From Bradyrhizobium sp. CCGUVB1N3 (GTDB lineage Bacteria > Pseudomonadota > Alphaproteobacteria > Rhizobiales > Xanthobacteraceae), in assembly GCF_024199925.1 (NCBI RefSeq), contig NZ_JANADR010000001.1, positions 9,365,501-9,429,500 of the forward strand: a DNA stretch of 64,000 nt, given 5' to 3'. Numbering within the stretch: the stretch's first letter is position 1; every line of letters begins with the position of its first letter. The translations under genes and the position numbers were made by a program. Positions 18,060 through 27,974 of the stretch are shown here, one piece after another. The notes beneath the pieces were generated by a model. That model saw only the letters and a list, made by a program, of their open reading frames with translations. It was not told the DNA's origin and did not search any database.

Positions 18060-18190
18060 TGCTCAACCTCTCCCGCTTGCGGGAGAGGTCGGCGCGAAGC
18101 GCCGGGTGAGGGCTCTCTCCACTTGGGGATTGTCCACTGCGGAGACACCCTCTCCCCAGCCCTCCCCCGCAGGCGGGGGAGGGAGTGCAC
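18060..18190. repeat. Palindromic mosaic intergenic repeat (RPE-like)
   Basis: This stretch of about 130 bases holds two perfect 11-bp stems: 18066-18076 with 18079-18089, and 18160-18170 with 18173-18183. Both are built on CTCTCCCGC/GCGGGAGAG-type palindromes, with a short GGCGCGAAGCGCC palindrome between. I recognise the style as the dispersed repeats common in rhizobial genomes. It has no coding potential and lies between the response regulator and the terminator of the large minus-strand gene. Confidence 0.65.
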
Positions 18191-18238
18191 CTTCCTTGAG
18201 GGCAACAATCAAGCCTAATCCCATCATGCTCTAAAGCA

Positions 18239-18266
18239 AAAACGGAGGCCGTGAGGCCTCCGTTTT
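18239..18266. terminator. Bidirectional intrinsic terminator
   Basis: A perfect 12-bp stem (AAAACGGAGGCC at 18239-18250 with 18255-18266) closes a GTGA loop. It is followed by T-rich sequence on the plus strand and preceded by A-rich sequence, giving a T-tail on the minus strand too. It separates the convergent response-regulator and coiled-coil genes. Confidence 0.85.
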
Positions 18267-18293
18267 CATTTCGGTTTTTGCGAGCGTGACCGC

Positions 18294-21200
18294 TTAGCCC
18301 AGCCGTCCTGCCGAGTGAGCGAGCAGGGTGTAGACGAGGCCCGTCTCCGAGGTCAGGTGGCTGCGCAGCTCCTGCGGGCCGCGGCCGTCGCGGGCGACTT
18401 CGTCGAGCAGGCGTTCGAACTCCGCGATGTAGCGGTCGACCGTGCCCTTGAAGTTGCGGTCGGCGCGATACTTGCGCGCGACCTCGTCAAAGGCCTTCTG
18501 GCCGGCGGGCGTGTAGAGGCGCTTGGTGAAGGCCTTGTTCTCGCCGCGCTGGTAGCGGTCCCACATCTCGGAGGCGAGGTTGCGGTCCATCAGCCGGCCG
18601 ATGTCGAGCGATAGCGACTCCAGCGGATTGCCGCCATTTTGCGGAGCCTGCGGCGGCTGTTGCGGACGGCCGCGCGGCGTCTCACGGCCGGTCGGAGCCG
18701 CCGGGCCGGTATCGGCGCGGTTCAGCAGATCCGACAGCCAGCCGTCGCGGCTCTGGTCGTTGCCGGCGGGTGCGACCGGCGGGGCCTCGGTGCGGCGCGA
18801 GGCCGGCACGCCGAGGTCCGGCGGCGGCAGGGTCGACGCGCTGCCGGTGTCGCGCATGCGCGTCTCGGTGCCGCGGCCGCCTGCGGCGGTCGCCAATATC
18901 GGCTCTTCCTGACGCGCAACCGAGGCGCGGCCCGCGGTCGTGACGTCGAGGCCACGGCCGTGCTGGGCGACGATGCGGTTGAGCTCGGCGAGCGCCTCGA
19001 TCTGGTCGACGATCACCTTGCGCATCTGCGCGGTGCTCTCGGCGGCCTCCTGCGGCATCTCGAGCACGCCGCGGCGCAGCTCGTTGCGGGTGGCCTCGAG
19101 CTCGTTGTGCATCTCGAACGCCATCTGCTTCATGCTGGCGACGAGGTTGCCGAACTTCTCGGCCGACTGCTTGAACATCGTGTCCGCCTCGTCGGTGGTC
19201 TGGCGGTAGATGTCGTGCATGGCGTCGATGGTCTGGCGATGCTCCTCTTCGGAAGCCACGCGCACCGCCTCGAACTGGCGGGTGATCGCGGCAGATCCCG
19301 CACCGGCGGTTTCCGCCACGACGCGCGCGATGTCGCGGGCGCGCTCTTCGGCCGCGGCAAGCGATTCGTCGAGCAGGCCGGTGAAGCGCGACAGCCGCTG
19401 GTCGAGATCGGCGGTGCGCAGGTCGATCGTGGTGACGAGCGATTCCAGCGCCTGCTTGCGTTCGGCGAGCGAGGCGGTGGTGTTCTTGTTGCTCTGCTCG
19501 ACGACGGCCGCGGCATCGACGAGCGCCTTGCCGTGTGCGTCGAACTGCGTCGAGAGCTCGCCGAGGTCGACCAGCGCCTTCGTGGTCTTGGAGTTGAAGA
19601 CGTTGAGCTGCTCTTCGAGGTTCTGCGTCGCCGCGCCGTTGCGCGCGGTGACGTCGTTCATCGCCGAGACGAAGTCGGCGACGCGGGTCACCAGCGCACG
19701 CTCGAGCGAGTTGAGGTTGTCGTGCGCACCGGTCAGCACCTCCTGGAGGAGGATGTTGCCTTCGCGCAGGCGCTCGAACAGGGCGACGGTATCGGTGCGC
19801 AGGATCTTGCTGGTTTCCTGCATCTCGGTGACCGCCGCGATCGAAACCTGGCGCGACTGGTCGATCGCCGCACGCGAGGCCTGCTCGAGGTCCCTGAGCG
19901 ACTTGTTGACCGCGCCGGTCGCGACTTCGCTCGCCGCGTTGATGGTGCGTGCGACCTCGTTGCCGTTGCCCGACATCGACTGCGAGAACGCCTGGCCGCG
20001 CGTCTCGATCGACTTCAGCGCGTCGGAGGTGACGCGGTCGATGTCGAGCGTGAGCTGGCTGGTCTTCGAGCCGATCGCGTCCACCAGCGTGCCGCGCTTG
20101 GCGTCGATCAAGTTCGACAGCCGGTCGGCCTGCTGCTGCACATAGGTGACGATCTCGTCGGTCTTGGCCGTCATGGCCTGGCCGAACGAGCCGCTGGCGG
20201 CGAGCACCGAGCGCTCGACGTCGGCGGAGCTCGACTTGACCCGCGAGCTCGCCTCGTTCGAGGCGGTGATCAGCGCATTCTGCGCGTTGAGCGCGCTGGT
20301 CTGGATGTCGTTGGTGGCGTTCGAGGTCGCCGTGCCGAGCGCCCGCTCGATGTCAGTCGAGATCGCGCGGATCTGGCTTGCCGTATCCGCCGACGTCGCG
20401 GTCAGCGAGGACTGCGCCTCGCGTGCGCTGTTGAGGATCGCCGCCGCGGTATCGGCGCCGACTGCGGTGAGCGTGCGCTCGATGTCGGACGACAGCGACT
20501 TGATCTGGCTCGCCGCTTCCGAGGAGGCGGTGACGAGCGTTCCTTGCGCGTCGCGGACGCCGGCCGTGAGCGCCTCGATGGTGGCGCCGCCGGCCATGGC
20601 CAGCGAACGTTGCATCTCGGCGGCGAGCGATTTGACCTGGCCGGTCTGCTCGGCCGAGACCGCGAGCAGGGTGCTCTGCGCGTCGCGGGCGCTGGTCGTG
20701 ATCGTCTCCGCGGTCGACTGACCTGCCTGCGACAGCGAGCGCTGCACTTCGGCGGCGAGCGACTTCACCTGGCTCGCCGCATCCGAGGACGCGGTGACGA
20801 GGGTGTTTTGGGCTTCGCGCGCGCCGGCCGTGATGGTCTCGGCGGTCGAGGTCCCGGCCATCGAGAGCGAGCGCTGCACGTCGGAGGACAGTGCCTTGAT
20901 CTGGTTCGACGTCTCGGTCGAGGCCGCGATCAGCGTGCTCTGCGCATCGCGTGCGCCGGCGGTGATGGCTTCGGCCGTCGTGCTGCCAGCCAGCGACAGC
21001 GAGCGCTGAACGTCGGCCGTGAGCGTCTTGACATGGTTGGCCGCATCCGAGGAGGCGGTGATGAGGGACGTCTGCACCTCGCGCGCGCCGGCGAGGATCG
21101 AGGCTGCGGTGGCCGAGCCTGCCGCCGACAGGGTGCGTTCGACGTCGGCCGACAGGGACTTGATCTGGTTGGAGGCTTCGCCCGATGCGGACACCAGGGT

Positions 21201-23864
21201 CGACTGCGCCTCGCGGGCGCTGGTCAGGATCGAGTTCGCAGCGCCCGTGCCGACAGCGGTCAGCGCGCGCTCGACCTCGGACGAGGTCATCTTCAGCTGC
21301 GCATTGACGTCGGTCGAAACCGTCATCAGCGACTGCTGCGCCGTCCGGGCACCAGTCTGGATGGTTTCGCTGGTGTTGACCACGAGGTTGGTCAGCGAAC
21401 GCTCGGCGTCCTCGACATGCGAACGGATGGTGGTGGAGATCATTTCGGCGCGCGACATCAGGTCGTCGCTGGCCTGGCGTCCGCTGCTCTCGATGCGGCC
21501 GGCCACGGCCTCGACCCGCGAGCCGAGCAGGTCCTCGAACTGCGCAACGCGCACGTCGATGTCGTTGGCGACCGAGCCGACCTTGGTCTCGATGGCCTGG
21601 TGGATTTCCTGGAAGCGCGCGGCGACCGTGCTGGCGAGAAGCGAGCTGCGGCCGTCGATCGTCTCGGTCACGCCGCTGATGCGGCGGTCGACGGCTTCGA
21701 TCGCCTGCGCGGTGCCGTCGGACAGGGTCGAGGTCAGCAGCGTAAGCCGCGAGTCGACCGATTGCACCGCCTGTGCGGCCGTGTTGGTCAGCGAGAGCGT
21801 GAGCTCGGTGAAGCGCGTATCCATCGACTGCAGCGCCTGCGCCGCGCCGCCCGTCAGCGACGTGGTCAGGTGTGTCAGGCGGGTGTCGATCGACTGGATC
21901 GCCTGCGATGCACCATCGGTCAAGGACGTCGAGAGTGCGCCGAGGCGGTTGTCGATCGTCTCGGTGACGGACTTCGCGCGCGTGTCGAACGACTGTTCCA
22001 GCGCGACCACCCGACCGCCGAGCTGATCGTCGAAGGTCTTGATGTGGCCTTCGATCACACCGTCGAAATTGGCGAGCTTGCTGTCGAGCGAGCCGTCGAG
22101 GTTGGTGACGCGCTCGCCGAGCGTGGTTTCGAACTGCAGCAGGCGCTGGTCGAGCGCCGCGGTGATCTCGCCGCCGTTCGAGGTGAGGCGGGTGTCGAAA
22201 TTGTCGACATAGGTCTTCAGCGTCTCGGCGATGTCGGTCGTACGCTGGCCCATGCGCTCGACGATCTCGCCGCCGAAGGTCTTCACCGTGCGGTCGAATT
22301 CGGAGATGTGGCGGGTGATCAGCGCGCCCAGCGTGCCGGAGTCGCGGGCGAACCTCTCCACGAGATCGGAGCCCTGGTTCTTCACCAGTTCGTCGAACGC
22401 GCTCATCTGGAGCGACAGCGAGTCGTGCGCGGTCTCGGTCTGGCTCACGACCTTGGCGACCAGCGTGTTGACGGTGGCGTCGAGCGCCTCGCTCGCCTTG
22501 TCGCCGCTCGTCATGATGTGGCCGGCGAGCCGGTTGCCGGCGTCGTCGATCTTGGCGGACAGGTCGTTAGAGCGCAGCTCGAGCTCGAGCAGCAGCGAGT
22601 CGGAGGAGTTCTTCAGGGAGTCGTGGACCTGCTCGGTACGCTCCGAGATGCCGTCGACGATCGCCGACGAACGCTGCTCGAACTCGCCGGTGATGCGGTC
22701 GATGCGCTCGTTCAGCATCTCGTGGACGCGGTCGGCGAGGTCGACGAACTCGTCGTGAACGTGGCCGGTCTTGAAGTTCAGGCTGGTGGTCAGCCGCTCG
22801 CTGGCGTCGAGCACCGCGCGCGTGGTCTCGTTGCTGGCTTCCTCGAGGCGGTCGAGCAGGTCGCCGCCGCGCTCGCCGAGCGCGAGGATCATGTTGTCGC
22901 CGGCGTTGCTCAGTGCGCTCGTGATGTGGGCGCCGCGCTCTTCCAGCGCGCCGGTGATGGATTTGGCGACCTCGTCGACGCGCGAGGCGATCGCGTCCGA
23001 GATCAGCGCGATGTCGTGGCGCAGGTCGATCTGCACGCCGGAAATGGCGCTGCGGACCTGCTCGGCCTGGCCGACCAGGTTGTCGCGCTGATGCGCGATG
23101 TCCTGGAGCAGGGCGCGGATACGCACTTCGTTGTCGCTATAGGCGCGCTCGAGGGCGGCGACCTCGTTCGCGACCAGCGTCTCCAGTTCGCCGGCACGCG
23201 CGATCGCGCGCTCGATGCCGTCGCCCATCGCCGCGACCTCGCGGCGGATGGCCTGGCCGACGGTGACCATCGAGTCGGAGGCCGAGCCTTCCGGCTCGGA
23301 GAAGCGGATCGCGACCTGCGCCATCGCCTGCGCGATCATGCGCATTTCCTGGCCGCGCCAGACGAGGCTCGCGAGGAAGTAGAACAGCATGATGGGCGCG
23401 AAGAACATCGCGACGAGGCCGGCGATGACCAGCACGCCGCCGCTCTGGCCCATGGCGGCATGGATCGAGGGCAGGAAGCCGACGGTCAGCGCGGCACAGG
23501 CCGCAAGCCAGATGCCGGCGAAGACGGTTGCGAAGGTGTAGACGCTGCGGGCAGGGCGGCCCTTCTGAAGCGCCTGGAGGAGCTGGCCGATGGTCTCGCG
23601 GTCGTCGTTGGCGGCCCGGCGCGGCGTGCGCGGCTCCTCGATCGGGTCGAATACCGGTCGCTCGGTCGCGGCAGGGCGCGCCTCGAAGGTGGGCTCGTCG
23701 AACACGGGGGGAGCCGGCGGCAGCATTGGAGGCCCGTTCTCGGCACGCACCGCAGAGGAGGCGCGGCTGGTGTCCGCAGCCGTGTCGCTGATGTTCAGGG
23801 CTTCCTGGATTGCAGAAAGCGCGACTTCCGTGGGGTCTTTGACCTTCTTTGGAGTGTTCGCCAT
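18294..23864 (-). CDS. Giant two-TM coiled-coil protein, growth-pole-ring/TipN-like candidate
   Basis: This 1856-residue protein has a polar N terminus (about 1-105), two adjacent membrane helices (~107-131 and ~143-168) and then more than 1400 residues of predicted coiled coil. It ends in a Pro/Gly-rich linker (~1620-1740) and a compact C-terminal domain of about 110 residues. Residues ~715-803 contain four 22-residue repeats (LTxSLTxxAAQAxQSxDxR). Residues ~830-1225 contain nine 44-residue repeats (AREAQSTLxxAS...DVERSL), that is, multiples of an 11-residue hendecad as in apolipoprotein-like helices. This layout matches, from memory, Agrobacterium GPR (growth pole ring, apolipoprotein-like, about 2100 residues) and is similar to TipN. 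It would mark or organise the growing pole. CtrA boxes lie upstream. Orthology is inferred, not proved. Confidence 0.75.
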   Translation of the reverse strand: MANTPKKVKDPTEVALSAIQEALNISDTAADTSRASSAVRAENGPPMLPPAPPVFDEPTFEARPAATERPVFDPIEEPRTPRRAANDDRETIGQLLQALQKGRPARSVYTFATVFAGIWLAACAALTVGFLPSIHAAMGQSGGVLVIAGLVAMFFAPIMLFYFLASLVWRGQEMRMIAQAMAQVAIRFSEPEGSASDSMVTVGQAIRREVAAMGDGIERAIARAGELETLVANEVAALERAYSDNEVRIRALLQDIAHQRDNLVGQAEQVRSAISGVQIDLRHDIALISDAIASRVDEVAKSITGALEERGAHITSALSNAGDNMILALGERGGDLLDRLEEASNETTRAVLDASERLTTSLNFKTGHVHDEFVDLADRVHEMLNERIDRITGEFEQRSSAIVDGISERTEQVHDSLKNSSDSLLLELELRSNDLSAKIDDAGNRLAGHIMTSGDKASEALDATVNTLVAKVVSQTETAHDSLSLQMSAFDELVKNQGSDLVERFARDSGTLGALITRHISEFDRTVKTFGGEIVERMGQRTTDIAETLKTYVDNFDTRLTSNGGEITAALDQRLLQFETTLGERVTNLDGSLDSKLANFDGVIEGHIKTFDDQLGGRVVALEQSFDTRAKSVTETIDNRLGALSTSLTDGASQAIQSIDTRLTHLTTSLTGGAAQALQSMDTRFTELTLSLTNTAAQAVQSVDSRLTLLTSTLSDGTAQAIEAVDRRISGVTETIDGRSSLLASTVAARFQEIHQAIETKVGSVANDIDVRVAQFEDLLGSRVEAVAGRIESSGRQASDDLMSRAEMISTTIRSHVEDAERSLTNLVVNTSETIQTGARTAQQSLMTVSTDVNAQLKMTSSEVERALTAVGTGAANSILTSAREAQSTLVSASGEASNQIKSLSADVERTLSAAGSATAASILAGAREVQTSLITASSDAANHVKTLTADVQRSLSLAGSTTAEAITAGARDAQSTLIAASTETSNQIKALSSDVQRSLSMAGTSTAETITAGAREAQNTLVTASSDAASQVKSLAAEVQRSLSQAGQSTAETITTSARDAQSTLLAVSAEQTGQVKSLAAEMQRSLAMAGGATIEALTAGVRDAQGTLVTASSEAASQIKSLSSDIERTLTAVGADTAAAILNSAREAQSSLTATSADTASQIRAISTDIERALGTATSNATNDIQTSALNAQNALITASNEASSRVKSSSADVERSVLAASGSFGQAMTAKTDEIVTYVQQQADRLSNLIDAKRGTLVDAIGSKTSQLTLDIDRVTSDALKSIETRGQAFSQSMSGNGNEVARTINAASEVATGAVNKSLRDLEQASRAAIDQSRQVSIAAVTEMQETSKILRTDTVALFERLREGNILLQEVLTGAHDNLNSLERALVTRVADFVSAMNDVTARNGAATQNLEEQLNVFNSKTTKALVDLGELSTQFDAHGKALVDAAAVVEQSNKNTTASLAERKQALESLVTTIDLRTADLDQRLSRFTGLLDESLAAAEERARDIARVVAETAGAGSAAITRQFEAVRVASEEEHRQTIDAMHDIYRQTTDEADTMFKQSAEKFGNLVASMKQMAFEMHNELEATRNELRRGVLEMPQEAAESTAQMRKVIVDQIEALAELNRIVAQHGRGLDVTTAGRASVARQEEPILATAAGGRGTETRMRDTGSASTLPPPDLGVPASRRTEAPPVAPAGNDQSRDGWLSDLLNRADTGPAAPTGRETPRGRPQQPPQAPQNGGNPLESLSLDIGRLMDRNLASEMWDRYQRGENKAFTKRLYTPAGQKAFDEVARKYRADRNFKGTVDRYIAEFERLLDEVARDGRGPQELRSHLTSETGLVYTLLAHSAGRLG

Positions 23865-24042
23865 GTTCAGTCTGAGCCCTCGTTACTTGTACACGTCCCC
23901 CGCGAGGCCAGCGTGTTCCGCAAGCCCACAGACCGGTTCATGCCGCTCGCGCGAATCCACAGCCGTCCTCCACCCGAGACGGCTTGTCCGCCAATTTCCG
24001 CAACATCCTATTGGCAGAGCGCTGCGAATGAAATGGCCGCGA

Positions 24043-24067
24043 TTAAGACAATCTTAATCATCGTTAA
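24043..24067. promoter_or_regulatory. CtrA binding site (TTAA-N7-TTAA) with an extra half-site
   Basis: TTAA at 24043-24046 and TTAA at 24054-24057 are separated by exactly seven bases, the full CtrA consensus. A third half-site, TTAAC at 24064-24068, follows after six bases. The site lies about 180 bases upstream of the giant coiled-coil gene start. CtrA is the cell-cycle master regulator in alphaproteobacteria, so cell-cycle control of this gene is likely. Confidence 0.65.
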
Positions 24068-24172
24068 CAGGATCGGGCCGTAAGGCCTTAGCAATAAATG
24101 AAATTCTCCACGGAACTCGGCTGATTGCGGCAACTTTTCGTCAATATCCGGGCGGAATTAGGTAAAAGGCGC

Positions 24173-24189
24173 CTAACGTTCCGTTAACC
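24173..24189. promoter_or_regulatory. Second CtrA-like site (CTAA-N7-TTAACC)
   Basis: CTAA at 24173-24176 is followed after seven bases by TTAACC at 24184-24189, one mismatch from the CtrA consensus. It lies about 75 bases ahead of the Hpt gene's ATG 24264. Together with the site at 24043 it suggests both divergent genes are CtrA targets. Confidence 0.5.
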
Positions 24190-24263
24190 ATTTCCGTGGT
24201 TGGGTGGGGGCGAAAGCTTCGCCGCCGGACCGGCGCGTTGCCAGCGATGCCGGGGCCCGCGCC

Positions 24264-24641
24264 ATGACGCCTGATCTGCAACGGATGGACTGGATGCCCT
24301 CGCCGCCGCTTGCTCCCCTCGACCATCCCCTCGATCTCGACCACCTCGCGCGCATGACCCTCGGGGATGTCGAGCTCGAATCCGAGGTGCTCGCGATGTT
24401 CGCGGAGCAGTCGAGCCGGCTGATCGCGGCGATGGCGGCGCTCCCCGCAGATGCATCCGCACTGGCGCACAAGCTGAAGGGCTCGGCGCGCGGGATCGGC
24501 GCCTTTGCGGTGGCGGATGCGGCCGCTGAGCTCGAATGCGCGATCCGGACCGGCGACAACCCGACCCGCGCCTTCGCCGTGCTGAAGGAGGCGGTCACCG
24601 AGGCCCGCGAAGCGATCGAGGCGATCCTGCGCCGCGCCTGA
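24264..24641 (+). CDS. Hpt domain phosphotransfer protein
   Basis: This small protein of about 125 residues has a single histidine phosphotransfer domain. The motif ALAHKLKGSARGIGA carries the phospho-acceptor His in the classic HxLKGxAxxxG context, and the flanking sequence is helical, as in a four-helix bundle. It would relay phosphate between a hybrid kinase and a response regulator; partners are not encoded next to it. ATG 24264 is taken as the start; GTG 24204 would add 20 residues lacking any domain. Its position divergent from a giant polarity-type gene, with CtrA boxes between, hints at a cell-cycle phosphorelay role. That is an inference. Confidence 0.8.
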   Translation: MTPDLQRMDWMPSPPLAPLDHPLDLDHLARMTLGDVELESEVLAMFAEQSSRLIAAMAALPADASALAHKLKGSARGIGAFAVADAAAELECAIRTGDNPTRAFAVLKEAVTEAREAIEAILRRA

Positions 24642-24761
24642 GGCCAGTCCCCAAATCCCGCGAACGGCCCGGGGCTCGCGCACTAGCGCTGCGCCAAGCG
24701 ACCCGTTATAGGACAGCCCGGACCCTCCCTCATTCCCAAGACTCCGGCAGCACGAGCACAC

Positions 24762-25082
24762 ATGGCCAAAATCCACTATGTCGACCACAAGGGCGAAACC
24801 CGCACGGTAGAAGTCGAGAACGGCGCGACCGTGATGGAAGGCGCCATCCGCAACGCCATTCCCGGGATCGAGGCCGAATGCGGCGGCGCCTGCGCTTGCG
24901 CGACCTGCCACGTCTATGTCGACGAAGCCTGGCGCGAGAAGGTCGGCAGCCCGACGCCGATGGAAGAGGACATGCTCGACTTCGGCTTCGACGTGCGCCC
25001 GAACTCGCGCCTGTCCTGCCAGATCAAGGTGTCCGACGAGCTCGACGGGCTCGTGGTGTCGACGCCGGAACGGCAGGCCTAA
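24762..25082 (+). CDS. 2Fe-2S ferredoxin, adrenodoxin/FdxB type
   Basis: This 106-residue ferredoxin has the [2Fe-2S] ligand set C-x5-C-x2-C in [15 protein letters not shown] plus the fourth Cys in LSCQIKV. The spacing and the acidic helix ([10 protein letters not shown]) are typical of adrenodoxin-like ferredoxins that donate electrons to cytochromes P450, Fe-S assembly or hydroxylases. The protein is full length. A ferredoxin-NADP reductase of the thioredoxin-reductase-like type is encoded 660 bases downstream, and the two probably form a redox pair. Confidence 0.92.
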   Translation: MAKIHYVDHKGETRTVEVENGATVMEGAIRNAIPGIEAECGGACACATCHVYVDEAWREKVGSPTPMEEDMLDFGFDVRPNSRLSCQIKVSDELDGLVVSTPERQA

Positions 25083-25091
25083 CTTCTCAAT

Positions 25092-25559
25092 CTAGAGCTT
25101 GGGCGGCGCGACCTCGATGCCGCTTTTGTGCCAGGGCCTGAGTTTCTCGATGACCTCGGCGGTGAGTGGCGTCGGTCGCCGCGACGCCTCGTCGATGAGG
25201 ACGCCGACCGATGTCGCGGAGGCAACGCATCTGCCTTCGGAGAACACGACCTGTTCGAAGGTCACCGACGTCCGCCCCAATTTCACGACGCCGAGCCCGA
25301 GCTCGATCGTGCCCGGCCAGCGCAGCTCGGCGCGGAAATGGATGTCGAGCCGCACCATGATCCAGGCGAGCCCCGGCGGCGTCAGCCCGATCTTCGGGTC
25401 CTTCATCAGCGTGACGCGGCCGGTCTCGAAATAGGTGGCATAGACCGCGTTGTTGACGTGCTGGTTGGGATCGAGGTCGCCGAAGCGCACATTGTCGCTG
25501 AGGCGATAGGGGAAATCCGCAAGGCGCGGCGCTGAATCCAGGCGGCTTGGTGCATTCAC
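25092..25559 (-). CDS. Hotdog-fold acyl-CoA thioesterase (4HBT/YbgC type)
   Basis: This 155-residue protein is a single hotdog domain. The motif VRFGDLDPNQHVNNAVYATYFE holds the conserved Asp of the 4-hydroxybenzoyl-CoA thioesterase group and the start of the central helix. Members hydrolyse acyl-CoA thioesters; chain length cannot be predicted. It ends 10 bases from the convergent ferredoxin stop and is divergent from the reductase gene at 25745. The 185 bases between the divergent starts hold their promoters. Confidence 0.85.
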   Translation of the reverse strand: MNAPSRLDSAPRLADFPYRLSDNVRFGDLDPNQHVNNAVYATYFETGRVTLMKDPKIGLTPPGLAWIMVRLDIHFRAELRWPGTIELGLGVVKLGRTSVTFEQVVFSEGRCVASATSVGVLIDEASRRPTPLTAEVIEKLRPWHKSGIEVAPPKL

Positions 25560-25735
25560 CGGTTGATCTCCCTCATGTCCTCCGCCGTTACAGCCCAGTT
25601 ATCCTGCCCCGGCAAGTCCGCCTGCCGGCAGGCGGCCAATGCTTTTATGCCTTCCCTGGGCCGTCGGCGTTGGCTAGACAGGAACTGCCCTTTCCGTTGC
25701 CTGCCGGGCGCCGTCCAACCGATAACGACCGATAA

Positions 25736-26773
<1,038 letters not shown>

Positions 26774-26882
26774 TCCGGGGCCGGAACGAGGAGGGCATAT
26801 CCCATGTTTCTGGTGCTGGAACCCTTCGCGAAATAGCCTTAGTCTGCGGTCATTCCAGTCGTGGGTTAGCTAGGTGATCATA

Positions 26883-27482
26883 ATGCGGAATATCTTTTCC
26901 AGCTTCCGACTTCTTTCGCTCGTCGCGCTCGGCCTCGCGCTGTCGCTTGCGATGTCGCAGCCCGTCGCAGCGCAGGCGCAGCAGCCCACGGCTGCGGGTC
27001 TCTGGCAGAAGGTCGAGGACAGCAAGACGGTGGGATGGTTTCTCTTCATCGACCACAATGGCGTCTTCGAAGGCGTGATCGCAAAGACCTTTCCGCGTCC
27101 GGGCGATGACCCGAACGAGGCCTGCACCAAATGCACGGATGATCGCAAGAACGCACCGGTGCTCGGCCTGTCCTTCGTGCGCGACATGAAGCGCGACGGC
27201 CTGAAGTATGAAGGCGGCAACGTGCTCAATCCGCGCGACGGCAACATCTGGAAGGCCAACATGAAGGTCAGTCCGGACGGTCAGACGCTCACCTTGCGCG
27301 GCTATCTCGGCATCTCGCTACTCGGCAAGGACGAGAGCTGGACGCGCCTGCCGGATGCCAACATCGCGCAGCTCGATCCCGCCATCGTGGCAAAATATCT
27401 TCCGGCGCAAGCCGCTGCAGTGAAGCCGCCGCCGCCTCCGGCCAAGAAGGGCGGCGCAATGATGGCGCCGGCGAAGCAGTAG
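26883..27482 (+). CDS. Secreted DUF2147 family protein
   Basis: This protein of about 199 residues has an N-terminal signal peptide ending near VAAQA and a DUF2147 domain (about 30-165). The domain includes [17 protein letters not shown], a CTKCTDD pair of cysteines and [18 protein letters not shown]. The tail is Pro/Lys/Ala-rich. DUF2147 proteins are periplasmic or outer-membrane associated and of unknown biochemical function. ATG 26883 is preferred to GTG 26874 because an AGGTGA site sits five bases upstream. It has no obvious operon partner. Confidence 0.85.
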   Translation: MRNIFSSFRLLSLVALGLALSLAMSQPVAAQAQQPTAAGLWQKVEDSKTVGWFLFIDHNGVFEGVIAKTFPRPGDDPNEACTKCTDDRKNAPVLGLSFVRDMKRDGLKYEGGNVLNPRDGNIWKANMKVSPDGQTLTLRGYLGISLLGKDESWTRLPDANIAQLDPAIVAKYLPAQAAAVKPPPPPAKKGGAMMAPAKQ

Positions 27483-27974
27483 GGCGCGTCGCAGGTCGCA
27501 TATCCGTCGCCTCACACATTGCTCTCATGCCAGGGCTCGACCGAGGCATCCAGTACGCCACGGCTTCTCTATATCCTCGCACTGCCTCTGGAATACTGGA
27601 TCGCCCGATTCAAGTCGGGCGATGATACAGAGAGTTTGGGGCGCGCATTCCACAAGCTCGCAATGATGGCGAGAGGCGCGTCATCCCTCTTCCAACCCAC
27701 TCTCAAGTCATAGATGTGCCGTCTCGTTATCGCGGTCTGACCGCGCAATGGGAATGCAGTCCTGTTCGCCCTGCGATCGGATGAGTCAAAAGACGAATGC
27801 CATTGCTATCCCCACCAGTAGTCTCCCGGAATGCGGGTTTGGCGCTCGTTTTGCATAGTGGTCGGGAAAGCTGCTGGGGGAGCGAATCGCTATTTCTCCA
27901 CGTCTGCCGATCCGTGGCGGACGAATAGCGGCGCTTGCGCCCCGCGGCGGAAACGGACCCGCGGAGACGAAGGA
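27483..27974. other. 490-base intergenic region with a dispersed repeat
   Basis: No credible gene is seen here. The first half carries a Bradyrhizobium-style intergenic repeat, listed separately. The second half, just upstream of the small secreted protein, contains no clear promoter motif that I can defend. Confidence 0.6.
27529..27690. repeat. Bradyrhizobium-type intergenic palindromic repeat
   Basis: The stretch contains CATCCAGTACGCCACGGCTT, then ATACTGGATCGCCCGATTCA leading into a perfect 9-bp stem (27600-27608 with 27615-27623; loop TTCAAG). I recall near-identical phrases as a highly dispersed intergenic element in Bradyrhizobium genomes. A degenerate third piece with CAAGCTCGCAATGATGGCG follows to about 27680. 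The two outer pieces have partly complementary GTACTGGAT/ATCCAGTAC-type cores. Confidence 0.55.

Larger units (their letters stand above)
23865..24263. other. Divergent intergenic region between the giant coiled-coil gene and the Hpt gene
   Basis: About 400 bases without a convincing gene. The region is distinctly A/T-richer than its surroundings in the part from 24040 to 24190 and contains CtrA-type sites, listed separately. It must carry promoters for both flanking genes. A GTG at 24204 opens an in-frame 20-residue extension of the Hpt protein, which I regard as less likely than ATG 24264. Confidence 0.6.

Noticed and set aside
20220..21375. Regular 132-base repeats that could be mistaken for a CRISPR or satellite array
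   Set aside because: The repeats are protein-coding, in frame and diverged at synonymous and conservative sites; there are no constant repeats with unique spacers.
18639..24083. An open frame of about 1800 codons on the plus strand, opposite the giant coiled-coil gene
   Set aside because: It is a mirror of the real gene's codon bias: high GC in third positions suppresses stops on the opposite strand. It lacks domains and has an Arg/Gly/Asp/Val-rich composition. The minus-strand frame has TM helices and regular repeats.
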